The notes below the pieces were generated by a model. That model worked only from the letters and a program-made list of their open reading frames with translations. It was not told where the DNA came from and did no database searches. This document shows, piece after piece, positions 50,601 to 58,226 of a stretch of DNA of 64,000 nt. The translations under genes were made by a program, and so were the position numbers. The stretch spans positions 558,001 through 622,000 of the forward strand of contig JBCBHO010000003.1 in the NCBI GenBank assembly GCA_038525525.1, given 5' to 3'. Position 1 is the stretch's first letter. Every line of letters begins with the position of its first letter. The stretch comes from Shimia_B sp038525525 (lineage in GTDB: Bacteria; Pseudomonadota; Alphaproteobacteria; Rhodobacterales; Rhodobacteraceae).

Positions 50601-51178
50601 AGGCCCAGCGCGCGCTCCTCGACGAGGCGCTGGCGGACGTGGACGTGGCCTACCAGAACCTCGAAAGCGTCGAACTCGGTGTCACCACGGTGGACCATTA
50701 CTTCGACACGCTGGGCGGCATCGCCCGCGCGGTGAAGCGCGCCAAGGGCGGCGTCGAGCCCGCTGTGATGATCGGGGACCAGACCACAGGGTCGGCCAAG
50801 GTGCGGACGCTCCGCGACCAGGTGGCGCTCGAGACGCGCACGCGCAGCCTCAATCCGAAATGGTTCGAGGGGATGCTGAAGCACGGCCACGAGGGCGTGC
50901 GCCAGATCGAGGCGCAGGTGACGAACACGATGGGCTGGTCGGCGACGACGGGCCAGGTGGAGCCATGGGTCTACGAGCGTATCTCGGAGACCTTCGTGCT
51001 CGACGACGCCATGCGCGACCGCCTGAGCCAGCTCAACCCGCAGGCCTCCATGCGCATGGCGCAGCGGCTGCTAGAGGCCTCCGATCGCGCCTATTGGCAG
51101 CCGGACGCGGCGACGCTCGAGGCCCTGCAGGACGCAGCCGATGCGCTCGAGGACCGGCTCGAGGGGGTGGGGTCATGA
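47672..51178 (+). CDS. bchH: Magnesium chelatase subunit H
   Basis: A 1168-residue porphyrin-binding subunit of Mg chelatase, paralogous to the CobN at 1.6-5.4 kb. It begins HSIYRVVIVTLDHHAAGPAARA, has HFGMHGAAEFMPGKQAGL in the central catalytic region, and ends with SLNPKWFEGMLKHGHEGVRQIEAQVTNTMGWSATTGQVEPW. BchH binds protoporphyrin IX and receives Mg2+ with BchI/BchD. ATG 47672 lies within the last codons of bchB. A 108-bp spacer with repeats separates it from bchL. Confidence 0.98.
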   Translation: MRDSLDHSIYRVVIVTLDHHAAGPAARALPALERDFPGLEVSIHAAATWAEDPAALEETRLAVASANIVVANLLFLEEHVEAIAADIAARRPALDALVGVVADEKIVNMTRMGDLDMSAPSSMAMELLKKLRPKKGAKASGESHMRMLRRLPKILKFIPGKAQDLRAYFLSMQYWLGGSDDNIREMIRFLVDRYSGHRFAPVAVAAPVDYPEVALYHPDLPGLGITTELADLPPVEGAVATVGLLMLRSYVLASDTAHYAAVIRSFEACGMRVIPAFAGGLDARPAMGAYFEGIDALVSLTGFSLVGGPAYNDSDAAVAVLKRHDVPYVAAHPLEFQTLEQWDASPQGLGPVETTMLIALPEIDGATNPTVFAGRHDPDPARPHERAMAPCNERVTVLTEKVARLAALRRKRNAEKKVGIVLFGFPPNAGAVGTAAYLSVFESLYNTLHRMAAEGYDLTPPENVEALRDAVLKGNAATYGQEANVAAHVSADHIVRHTPPLAEIEAVWGPAPGKVQSDGRGVFVLGAEFGNVFVGVQPAFGYEGDPMRLLFEKGFAPTHAFAQFYLWLRNTFEADVLLHFGMHGAAEFMPGKQAGLGGRDWPDRLVGEMPNVYLYASNNPSEATLAKRRMNAVTVTHVTPPLATSGLYKGLAELKDSLTRWRGMVDGPARDDMVSLITDQAAAVDMTGAPEDLWLALLETQDALIPDGLHVLGRRPSDSELQGYLAVMADQMPEALSRAAAHLNGDAEMTGLMRALSGRFIAPVPGGDLVRSGEVLPAGRNIHAFDPFRMPTAYALRDGQAQAELLLATQEALPRSVALVLWGSDNIKSDGGPIAQALALMGAKPRFDNFGRLSGADLVPLAELGRPRIDVVMTLSGIFRDLLPLQTRMLAEAAWKCASADEPLEQNFVRAHALAYAEKTGCALEEAALRVFSNAEGAYGSNVNVLVDQGGFHDEDELADAYQARKSFAYGRDGKAQAQRALLDEALADVDVAYQNLESVELGVTTVDHYFDTLGGIARAVKRAKGGVEPAVMIGDQTTGSAKVRTLRDQVALETRTRSLNPKWFEGMLKHGHEGVRQIEAQVTNTMGWSATTGQVEPWVYERISETFVLDDAMRDRLSQLNPQASMRMAQRLLEASDRAYWQPDAATLEALQDAADALEDRLEGVGS

Positions 51179-51197
51179 TCTCGACGCTCACCCGACA

Positions 51198-51265
51198 CGT
51201 CCCGGGCCTGACCCGGGAGCTCCATCACAACGCGGCGCATGAGGTCCCGGGGTGCGCCCGGGACG
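51198..51265. repeat. Palindromic repeat element between bchH and bchL
   Basis: Two units of the same family in inverted orientation, 51198-51222 and 51241-51265, each with a CCCGGG-type stem. They fill most of the bchH-bchL spacer and could form a long hairpin in the mRNA. Confidence 0.82.
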
Positions 51266-51286
51266 TGCAGCGCAGGAAGGTCAACC

Positions 51287-52408
51287 ATGAGCCCCTATGA
51301 CGATCCCAAGATGCCGCCGGCGGCGCGCGCCAATGCGCGGGAGCAGCGGGGGCTGAAGAAGCGGCAGGCCGCGCCGGGCTCCCTGCTCGGCAATGCGGGC
51401 GCGCTTAAGCGTGCAGCGGGCATGGACATGCCACCCTCCGTGCCAAAGCGCGCGGAAGCAGCGCCTTCTGCTCGGACGAGAGATGCGGATGCCGAGGCGC
51501 CCGCCCGGCGGGCACCGATGGCTGCGCCACCTGTTCTGACGCGCGGGCAGGACGGGGAGGGCTCCGTCCAGGTGCATCAGGACATGTCCACCGTCATCGA
51601 GGGGGCGAAGGTCTTTTCCGTCTACGGCAAGGGCGGGATCGGGAAATCGACGACGTCCTCCAATCTCAGCGCCGCGTTTTCGATGCTGGGCAAGCGCGTG
51701 CTGCAGATCGGCTGCGACCCGAAGCATGACAGCACCTTCACCCTCACCGGGCATCTCCAGCCCACGGTCATCGACATCCTCAAGGAGGTCGATTTTCACG
51801 CCGAGGAGCTCCGGCCGGAGGATTTCGTCACCGAGGGCTTCAACGGGGTGATGTGCGTGGAGGCGGGTGGCCCGCCCGCGGGCACGGGCTGCGGCGGCTA
51901 TGTCGTGGGGCAGACGGTGAAGCTTCTGAAGCAGCATCACCTGCTCGAAGAGACCGATGTCGTCCTCTTCGACGTGCTGGGCGACGTCGTCTGCGGCGGC
52001 TTCGCGGCCCCGCTCCAACATGCCGACCGGGCAGTGATCGTGACCGCCAACGATTTTGACAGCATTTACGCCATGAACCGCATCATCGCTGCGGTGCAGG
52101 CGAAATCGAAGAACTACTCCGTGCGGCTCGCGGGCTGCGTGGCCAACCGCTCCGAGACCACCGAGGAGGTGGATCGCTTCTGCGACACGGTGGGCTTCAA
52201 GCGCATCGCGCATATGCCCGCGGTGGACGCCATTCGCCGCTCGCGCCTCAAGAAGAAGACCCTCTTCGAGATGCCCGACGAGGAGGACATCGTCCGCTGC
52301 AGGGCCGAGTATATCCGCCTCGCGCAGTCGCTCTGGGACGGGACCGAGGCGCTCGCGCCCGCGCCGCTGCCGGACCGCGAGATCTTCGAACTTCTGGGGT
52401 TTGATTGA
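51287..52408 (+). CDS. bchL: Dark-operative protochlorophyllide reductase iron protein BchL, N-terminally extended
   Basis: A 373-residue NifH-like ATPase with P-loop YGKGGIGKS (residues 113-121) and cluster cysteines Cys202 (GTGCGG) and Cys236 (DVVCGG). Usual BchL proteins are near 300 residues. Here about 70-75 extra residues, rich in Ala, Pro, Arg and Lys and probably disordered, precede the familiar GEGSVQVH segment at residue 90. ATG 51287 is supported by AGGAAGG 5-11 nt upstream, and ATG 51421 or 51427 would shorten it. It delivers electrons to BchNB. The bchM start overlaps its stop by 1 bp. Confidence 0.96.
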   Translation: MSPYDDPKMPPAARANAREQRGLKKRQAAPGSLLGNAGALKRAAGMDMPPSVPKRAEAAPSARTRDADAEAPARRAPMAAPPVLTRGQDGEGSVQVHQDMSTVIEGAKVFSVYGKGGIGKSTTSSNLSAAFSMLGKRVLQIGCDPKHDSTFTLTGHLQPTVIDILKEVDFHAEELRPEDFVTEGFNGVMCVEAGGPPAGTGCGGYVVGQTVKLLKQHHLLEETDVVLFDVLGDVVCGGFAAPLQHADRAVIVTANDFDSIYAMNRIIAAVQAKSKNYSVRLAGCVANRSETTEEVDRFCDTVGFKRIAHMPAVDAIRRSRLKKKTLFEMPDEEDIVRCRAEYIRLAQSLWDGTEALAPAPLPDREIFELLGFD

Positions 52409-53073
52409 TGGCTGTCGCCCGCACATACGAGACCACGCGCGCCCGCGTCGAAGACTACTTCGACCGCACCGCCACGGCCACGTGGGAGCGCTTGACGTCG
52501 GATGCGCCGGTCTCCCGCGTGCGCGCCACGGTGCGCGCTGGACGCGATGCCATGCGCGAGGTGATGCTTTCGCGCATGGGCGATCTGAGCGGCATGCGCG
52601 TGCTCGATGCGGGCTGCGGCCCCGGCGTGGCAAGCCAGGCCCTCGCGGAGCGCGGGGCCGAGGTCACGGGCATCGACATCTCGCCCTCGCTCATCGACGT
52701 CGCGCGGGAGCGGCTACCGGCCCATTTGCGCGACCGCGTCCATTTCGAGGCGGGCGACATGCTCACGCCGCGGGGCCAGTTCGACGCCGTCTTCGCGATG
52801 GACTCGCTCATCTACTACGATCTGCCGGACCTGCGCCGGGCGCTGGCGAGCTTTGCCAATACCGCGCCGCTCACGGTCTTCACGCTGGCGCCGCGCACCA
52901 CCTTCCTCATGGCATTCTGGTCCCTGGGAAAGCTCTTCCCGCGTGGGGATCGCAGCCCCGTCATGGTGCCGCAGGACGCTGACCGCGTGGCGCGGCTCAC
53001 GGGCTCGGCTGTCGTGCAGACCGTGCAGAGCGGCTTTTACACCTCAACCTGCATGGAGCGGCGTGATGGCTGA
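52408..53073 (+). CDS. bchM: Magnesium-protoporphyrin IX O-methyltransferase BchM
   Basis: A 221-residue SAM-dependent methyltransferase with motif I VLDAGCGPGVAS near residue 70. YFDRTATATWERLTSDAPVSRVRATVRAGR comes at the N-terminus, and DSLIYYDLPDL and SGFYTSTCMERR are typical of BchM. It methylates the C13 propionate before AcsF acts. ATG 52408 shares a base with the bchL stop. Confidence 0.96.
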   Translation: MAVARTYETTRARVEDYFDRTATATWERLTSDAPVSRVRATVRAGRDAMREVMLSRMGDLSGMRVLDAGCGPGVASQALAERGAEVTGIDISPSLIDVARERLPAHLRDRVHFEAGDMLTPRGQFDAVFAMDSLIYYDLPDLRRALASFANTAPLTVFTLAPRTTFLMAFWSLGKLFPRGDRSPVMVPQDADRVARLTGSAVVQTVQSGFYTSTCMERRDG

Positions 53074-53102
53074 GCGGTCTACCCCTCTCTGGATCGCGCC
53101 CC

Positions 53103-53163
53103 GGCCCCCGAGCCGGGGCCTCCTGGCGTGGGTCGGGAGAGGTCCCGGATCAGGTCCGGGACG
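53103..53163. repeat. Palindromic repeat element between bchM and lhaA
   Basis: A GGCCCC/GGGGCC hairpin (53103-53120) is followed by a 25-bp unit with a TCCCGGA/TCCGGGA stem (53139-53163). The 15 bp at 53108-53122 also occur in bchB at 47438-47452, and the two halves have nearly the same spacing there. It sits 30 bp upstream of the lhaA start. Confidence 0.85.
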
Positions 53164-53192
53164 TGGGGCGCTGATGTCCAGGGAGGTCTCCC

Positions 53193-54632
53193 ATGGCTAA
53201 GGCGCGGCATCCTCTGACGCAGTTCACGATCGGCATGCTGCCGTTCTCGGATGCTGTCTCCGACGCGCTGCCGCTGCGGCAGCTGCTGCGCCTCTCGCTT
53301 TTCCAGGTGAGCGTGGGGATGGCGGCGGTGATGCTGCTCGGCACGCTCAACCGCGTGATGATCGTGGAGCTCGGCGTCGCCGCATGGATCGTGGCCGTGA
53401 TGATCGCGCTGCCGGTCGTGTCCGCGCCGTTTCGCGCGCTCCTCGGCTTCCGCTCCGACACTTACCGCTCCGCGATCGGCTGGAAGCGGATCCCCTTCCT
53501 CTGGTTCGGCTCGCTCTATCAGTTCGGCGGGCTCGCGATCATGCCCATGGCGCTCGTGATCCTCGGCGAGGGCAAGCAGGCCATCGGCCCCGAATGGGTG
53601 GGGGAGGCGGGCGCCGCGCTCGCATTCCTGCTCACCGGGCTCGGCATGCACATGACGCAGACAGCCGGATTGGCACTCGCCGCCGACCGCGCCACGGAGG
53701 AGACGCGGCCCCGCGTCGTGGCGCTCCTTTACGTGATGTTCCTCCTCGGGATGGCGGTCTCGGCGGTCATCGTGGGCTCGCTCCTGCGAGAGTTCTCGGA
53801 ACTGCGACTCGTTCAGGTGGTGCAGGGCGCGGCGGTGGTGACGCTGGTGCTCAACGTGATCGCCCTCTGGAAGCAGGAGCGCGTGACGCCCATGACCCGC
53901 GCGGAGCGGGAGGCCCCGCGCCCGAGCTTCCGCGAAGCGTGGGGCGATTTCGCCAAGGGCGGGGCGGCGGGCCGGCTCCTCGTCGTGGTCTTCCTCGGCA
54001 CCATGGCCTTCAACATGCAAGATGTCCTTCTCGAGCCCTATGGCGGCGAGATCCTCGGCCTCTCCGTCTCGGCGACCACGCTGCTGACGGCCCTGTGGGC
54101 CGCGGGCGCCTTGCTGGGCTTCGCACTGGCCGCGCACAAGCTGACACGCGGCCAGAGCCCCTACCGCATGGCGGGCTGGGCGCTTGTCGCAGGCCTTGTG
54201 GCCTTCTCCGCCGTCATCTTCGCCGCGCCGATGCAATCGGGCGTGCTCTTTTTCATCGGCGCGAGCCTCATCGGCTTCGGGGGCGGGCTCTTTGCCGTGG
54301 CCACGCTCACCGCTGCCATGACGATGCCCGCCGAGGGCTTCGCAGGCCGTGGCCTTGCGCTCGGCGCCTGGGGGGCCGCGCAGGCCACCGCGGCCGGGCT
54401 TTCCATCGCCATCGGGGGGACCGTCAGGGACCTCGTCAATTCCGCCTCCGCCACCGGCCTCTTCGGCCCGGCGCTGGCTGATCCCGCAACCGGATACTCG
54501 GTCGTCTACCACACCGAGATCGGTCTGATGTTCGCAACATTGATCGCTCTGGGCCCGCTCGCGCGGTTCCAGCGCACGAACCCGAACCCTGGGGACGGAA
54601 GGCCGCTTGGCCTTGCCGACTTCCCCACCTGA
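53193..54632 (+). CDS. lhaA: LH1 assembly protein LhaA (PucC family MFS)
   Basis: A 479-residue protein with about 12 membrane helices. LPLRQLLRLSLFQVSVGMAAVMLLGTLNRVMIVELGV and GWKRIPFLWFGSLYQFGGLAIMPMAL are typical of LhaA, which aids insertion of LH1 polypeptides. Its place, bchM-lhaA-puhA, is the conserved Rhodobacter order. It is preceded by AGGGAGG. The puhA promoter is expected within its 3' part. Confidence 0.96.
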   Translation: MAKARHPLTQFTIGMLPFSDAVSDALPLRQLLRLSLFQVSVGMAAVMLLGTLNRVMIVELGVAAWIVAVMIALPVVSAPFRALLGFRSDTYRSAIGWKRIPFLWFGSLYQFGGLAIMPMALVILGEGKQAIGPEWVGEAGAALAFLLTGLGMHMTQTAGLALAADRATEETRPRVVALLYVMFLLGMAVSAVIVGSLLREFSELRLVQVVQGAAVVTLVLNVIALWKQERVTPMTRAEREAPRPSFREAWGDFAKGGAAGRLLVVVFLGTMAFNMQDVLLEPYGGEILGLSVSATTLLTALWAAGALLGFALAAHKLTRGQSPYRMAGWALVAGLVAFSAVIFAAPMQSGVLFFIGASLIGFGGGLFAVATLTAAMTMPAEGFAGRGLALGAWGAAQATAAGLSIAIGGTVRDLVNSASATGLFGPALADPATGYSVVYHTEIGLMFATLIALGPLARFQRTNPNPGDGRPLGLADFPT

Positions 54633-54650
54633 CCACGAAAGGAATACGCC

Positions 54651-55433
54651 ATGGTCGGTGTCGAATTTTGGGGAAACGTAGACCTTGCCTCGGTCGCCAT
54701 CTGGTCGTTCTGGGGCTTCTTCGCGTTCCTGATCTACTACCTTCAGACGGAGAACATGCGGGAGGGCTACCCGCTGGAGAACGACGAGGGCGAGCGCGCG
54801 GGCAACCAGGGCCCGTTCCCGGTGCCGTCGCCGAAGACGTTCCACCTGCCCCATGGGCGCGGTGACGTGACGGTGCCGTCCGAGGAGAACGAGGCCGCGC
54901 ATCGCCGCGAGGATCTCGCGCTCGTCAAGATGGGCACGGCGCAGGGTTCGCCTTTCATGCCCACGGGCGATCCGATGAAGGATGGCGTGGGCCCGGCCTC
55001 CTGGACACCGCGCCGCGACGTGCCCGAGCTCGACGGCAAGGGGCACCCGAAGATCGTGCCCATGGCCACGCTCGATGCCTTCACCGTGTCCGCAGGGCGC
55101 GATCCGAGGGGTCTCATCGTGCAGGCGGGTGACGGCGAGCCCGTGGGCGTCGTCAGCGACATGTGGATCGACGAGCCCGAACAGCTCGTGCGGTATCTCG
55201 AGATCGAGCTCACCGACCAGATCGGCGGCGGCAAGCGCCTCATCCCCATGACGCTCGCCGTCATCAAGCGTGATCGCGTGAAGGTGCAGTCGCTCTTCGA
55301 GGAGCATTTCGCAGGCATCCCCGCGACGGCCTCGCCCACCCAGGTGACCTGCCTCGAGGAGGATAAGATCTCCGCCTACGTCGCCGGCGGCAAGCTCTAC
55401 GCATCCGAGGCGCGGCTCGAGCCGCAACTCTGA
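54651..55433 (+). CDS. puhA: Photosynthetic reaction centre H subunit
   Basis: A 260-residue protein with one N-terminal membrane helix (ASVAIWSFWGFFAFLIYYLQ, about residues 13-32) and a cytoplasmic PRC-barrel domain (GVVSDMWIDEPEQLVRYLEIEL, then RVKVQSLFEEHFAGIP). It caps PufLM and channels protons to QB. AAAGGAA lies upstream of ATG 54651. A hairpin at 55444-55467 follows. Confidence 0.98.
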   Translation: MVGVEFWGNVDLASVAIWSFWGFFAFLIYYLQTENMREGYPLENDEGERAGNQGPFPVPSPKTFHLPHGRGDVTVPSEENEAAHRREDLALVKMGTAQGSPFMPTGDPMKDGVGPASWTPRRDVPELDGKGHPKIVPMATLDAFTVSAGRDPRGLIVQAGDGEPVGVVSDMWIDEPEQLVRYLEIELTDQIGGGKRLIPMTLAVIKRDRVKVQSLFEEHFAGIPATASPTQVTCLEEDKISAYVAGGKLYASEARLEPQL

Positions 55434-55443
55434 CAACAGGGCC

Positions 55444-55467
55444 CACGAATTTCTTCGGAAATTCGTG
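55444..55467. repeat. 9-bp inverted repeat after puhA (CACGAATT hairpin)
   Basis: CACGAATTT 55444-55452 and AAATTCGTG 55459-55467 around a CTTCGG loop. It shares the CACGAATT arms with the hairpin at 41521-41548. Position between puhA and puhB suggests mRNA 3' protection of puhA or partial termination. Confidence 0.7.
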
Positions 55468-55496
55468 TCCCCGGTCCGCAAACCAGGAGACCAGAC

Positions 55497-56174
55497 ATGG
55501 CCACATTGATCGAGAACGACGACGATTTCGCCTTCGACCACGCGCCGGGCTTGCCCGAGGCGCTGCCGGAGGGGGAGGAGATCCTCTGGCAGGGGCGCCC
55601 CCGCGTGGTGCCGCTGGCGCGACAGTCGCTCTGGCTCGATTGGGTGATCGGCTATTTCGTGCTGATTACGCTGTGGCGGATCGGGGCCTCCCTTGCAGAC
55701 TTCACCGTGGCCGAAGCGCTCGGCCACGGTGTGCCCCTCGTCCTCCTCGGGGCGGCTGCTGTTTTGGTGATCCTCTTCATCGCCTGGCTCCAGGTCCGCG
55801 GGACGATCTACACGCTCACCTCCCGCCGGGTGGTGATGCGCATCGGGGCCGCGCTGCCGATCACGCTCAACCTGCCTTACCAGTGGCTTGAGAACGCGGG
55901 GCTCGAGACCCGCAAGGACGGCACCGGCACCATCGCGCTCCAACTAAAGGGTGAGAGCAAGGTCTCTTACCTGATGGCCTGGCCGCATTTGCGCCCCTGG
56001 CGCATGGCCCGGCCGGAACCCGCCCTCCGCTGCATACCTGACGCCGCCAAAGTCGCTGAGATTCTGGCCACCGCAGCGGAGGCGCGGGTCTCCGACGCCT
56101 CATCCATCAAAGTCGCACCCGCCGCCGCAGCCTCGAGCGCGGCCCCGGGCGGTGCGGCGGTCCCAGCGGAGTGA
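55497..56174 (+). CDS. puhB: Photosynthetic complex assembly protein PuhB
   Basis: A 225-residue protein with an acidic N-terminus, LPEGEEILWQGRP, and two to three membrane helices. A PH-like segment (YTLTSRRVVMRIGAALPITLNLPYQWLENAGLE) follows. PuhB is an assembly factor for the reaction centre. The C-terminal 25 residues are Ala-rich and probably disordered. It overlaps the puhC start region. Confidence 0.93.
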   Translation: MATLIENDDDFAFDHAPGLPEALPEGEEILWQGRPRVVPLARQSLWLDWVIGYFVLITLWRIGASLADFTVAEALGHGVPLVLLGAAAVLVILFIAWLQVRGTIYTLTSRRVVMRIGAALPITLNLPYQWLENAGLETRKDGTGTIALQLKGESKVSYLMAWPHLRPWRMARPEPALRCIPDAAKVAEILATAAEARVSDASSIKVAPAAAASSAAPGGAAVPAE

Positions 56175-56179
56175 AGCCC

Positions 56180-56671
56180 ATGACCGATTTCAATCACCAC
56201 ACCACGCTCGCCCACGAACAGGCCAAGCTCGTGCGTCGCGACAAGGAGATGATCCCCCTCGTCCTCGTGCGCGCCATGTTCGGCCTGGCCATCGTCTCCG
56301 TGGCACTCGTGGCCTTCGCCCGCCTCACGGACCGTCCGCTCGTGGGCCAGCCCACGCAGCCGCCCATCGTGGCCGAGCGGGTCGTCTACCTCGCGCCCGG
56401 CACGCATCGCGGCACCTACATCCTGACCGATGAGGCCGGCGCGCTTCTGGTGGATTCCACCGTCTATAAGGCTGGCTTCCTCGGCGCGGTGGGCCAGGCC
56501 ATCGAACGCCGCCGCAAGATAACGCGCTCGGACACGTCCGCGCCGCTCACCCTCGTGCGCCGGGACACCGGGCGCATCGATATCGTCGACCCCACCTCGG
56601 ATTTCTCCATCGAGCTCCACGGCTACGGGTCCGACAATATCGCTCTCTTCGCCGGGCTTCTGCCCGAATAA
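56180..56671 (+). CDS. puhC: Photosynthetic complex assembly protein PuhC
   Basis: A 163-residue protein with one N-terminal membrane helix (LVLVRAMFGLAIVSVALVAFARL) and a periplasmic domain (LLVDSTVYKAGFLGAVGQAIERRRK, FSIELHGYGSDNIALFAGLL). This matches PuhC of R. capsulatus and relatives, which is needed for efficient RC/LH1 assembly. ATG 56180 is chosen; GTG 56171 is in frame and overlaps the puhB stop. Confidence 0.92.
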   Translation: MTDFNHHTTLAHEQAKLVRRDKEMIPLVLVRAMFGLAIVSVALVAFARLTDRPLVGQPTQPPIVAERVVYLAPGTHRGTYILTDEAGALLVDSTVYKAGFLGAVGQAIERRRKITRSDTSAPLTLVRRDTGRIDIVDPTSDFSIELHGYGSDNIALFAGLLPE

Positions 56672-56696
56672 CCCCTTTCCAAGAGGAGTTGGAACC

Positions 56697-56993
56697 ATGG
56701 GAATACTCACACGCGACAGGGAAACCGCACCCTGCACGGTGACCGTGAGCCACCGCTTTGAAGAGCTTTCGGCCCACGTCAAATTCAACAACGGCGCCGT
56801 CATCCACCCGGGAGACAGCGTCCTCGTCCACGGGAGCGAGATCATGGCGCCCTACGGCGAGGTGGTGGAAGAGGACCGCACCGCCACCATCACCCGCGCC
56901 TCCGCGCTCGAGCGTCTCTGGACGCGCTCCACGGGCGATCTCGAGTTCATGGAGCTTTGCGAATTCTCGTTCTCCGAGGAGGTGATGTCATGA
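56697..56993 (+). CDS. 98-aa conserved-position protein before acsF (puhD position)
   Basis: A 98-residue soluble, beta-rich-looking protein (CTVTVSHRFEELSAHVKFNNGAVIHPGDSVLVHG near the N-terminus), ending in an acidic tail MELCEFSFSEEVMS. R. capsulatus has a small gene (orf55, puhD) at this position between puhC and acsF. I cannot show homology. The AAGAGGAG ribosome site and the ATGA overlap with acsF show that it is translated with acsF, so a role in the cyclase or complex assembly is plausible. Confidence 0.78.
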   Translation: MGILTRDRETAPCTVTVSHRFEELSAHVKFNNGAVIHPGDSVLVHGSEIMAPYGEVVEEDRTATITRASALERLWTRSTGDLEFMELCEFSFSEEVMS

Positions 56994-58138
56994 ACGTGCA
57001 GAACCCCAAACACATGAACGGCAACCATTCCGAGACGTCGCTTCACGGCACGAACGAAGCGCTGAGCGAGATCGCCGAGCGCGGCGCAGTGAAAAGCGAT
57101 GCAGAGGCCACCGAGGTGGCCATGCAGGACACGCTGCTCACGCCGCGCTTCTACACCACCGACTTCGACGAGATGGACGCCATCGACGTCACCTCTGTGC
57201 GCGCGGACTGGGACCAGCTCATTGGCGAGATGGTCGCAGATCCCAACAAGGGGCACTTCAAGAAGAACGAGGACTGGGACCACGTGGACTGGGACGGCAT
57301 GGAGCCCAAGCTCAAGGCCGAGTTCATCGACTTCCTGATCTCGTCCTGCACGGCGGAATTCTCCGGCTGCGTGCTCTACAAGGAGATGAAGCGGCGGGGC
57401 TCCAACAAGGACATCACCCAGCTCTTCCAGCTCATGGCCCGCGACGAGGCCCGCCACGCGGGCTTCATCAACGACGCGCTGCGCGAAGCGGGGATCAAGG
57501 TGAACCTGGGCTTCCTGACCCAGCAGAAGAAGTACACCTACTTCCGGCCGAAGTTCATCTACTACGCCACCTATCTGAGCGAGAAGATCGGCTACGCGCG
57601 CTACATCACGATCTTCCGCCATCTGCAGGCGAACCCTGAGCACCGCTTCCACCCGATCTTCAAGTGGTTCGAGGAATGGTGCAACGACGAGTTCCGCCAC
57701 GGCGAGGCCTTCGCGCTTCTCATGAAGACGGACCCGAAGCTCACGCAGGGCGGCAACCGGCTCTGGATCAAGTTCTTCTTGACGGCGGTCTATTCCACCA
57801 TGTGGGTCCGCGACCATCAGCGCCCCGCATTCCATGCGGCGCTCGGCGTCGATGAGGAATGGTACGGGCAGGAGGTCTTCACCAAGACATCCGAGCTCAC
57901 GAAGCAGATCTTCCCCTTCACGCTCGACATCGACAGCCCGCGCTGGAAACCGGCGCTGCGGCGGATGGAGAAAGCGTCGCGCCAGGTGGCGCGGGGCAAG
58001 AAGGCGGGCGGCCTGGGCGGTGCCCTCGACCGCGTGCTGGGATCCGCCAAGGCCGCGGCGGCGTTCGTGGCGCTCTACACGATCCCCGTTGTGCGCCATG
58101 AGGTGCCGGAGAGCACGCGGCTGGAGCCGGCCTACTGA
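56990..58138 (+). CDS. acsF: Aerobic magnesium-protoporphyrin IX monomethyl ester cyclase
   Basis: A 382-residue di-iron enzyme with the two metal motifs EARH (Glu153, His156) and EFRH (in WCNDEFRHGEAF). TLLTPRFYTTDFDEMDAIDV is the usual N-terminal segment. It closes the isocyclic ring E with O2. The first 35 residues are variable. No bchE (the oxygen-independent, B12-linked cyclase) is in the window, which suggests mainly aerobic phototrophy. It starts on the stop of the 98-aa gene. Confidence 0.97.
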   Translation: MNVQNPKHMNGNHSETSLHGTNEALSEIAERGAVKSDAEATEVAMQDTLLTPRFYTTDFDEMDAIDVTSVRADWDQLIGEMVADPNKGHFKKNEDWDHVDWDGMEPKLKAEFIDFLISSCTAEFSGCVLYKEMKRRGSNKDITQLFQLMARDEARHAGFINDALREAGIKVNLGFLTQQKKYTYFRPKFIYYATYLSEKIGYARYITIFRHLQANPEHRFHPIFKWFEEWCNDEFRHGEAFALLMKTDPKLTQGGNRLWIKFFLTAVYSTMWVRDHQRPAFHAALGVDEEWYGQEVFTKTSELTKQIFPFTLDIDSPRWKPALRRMEKASRQVARGKKAGGLGGALDRVLGSAKAAAAFVALYTIPVVRHEVPESTRLEPAY

Positions 58139-58169
58139 TGGCGGGCCGCGCGCGCCTTGACACATCGGA

Positions 58170-58188
58170 TCTGGGGCTCTGCCCCAGA
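58170..58188 (+). repeat. Hairpin between acsF and puhE
   Basis: TCTGGGG 58170-58176, loop CTCTG, CCCCAGA 58182-58188, a perfect 7-bp stem with no T-run. It lies 32 bp after acsF and could tune acsF mRNA stability relative to puhE. Confidence 0.6.
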
Positions 58189-58226
58189 CCCAGATGTATG
58201 TCGCGAAGGATCAAGGGGTGCGCTCC

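Noticed and set aside
47636..50890. Very long antisense open frame opposite bchH (over 1000 codons)
   Set aside because: It is a shadow frame caused by high GC at third codon positions. The sense frame is unmistakably bchH.
53066..53200. Short frame after bchM reading through the repeat
   Set aside because: Its translation is just the repeat-derived PGSGPGRG-type peptide with no ribosome site.
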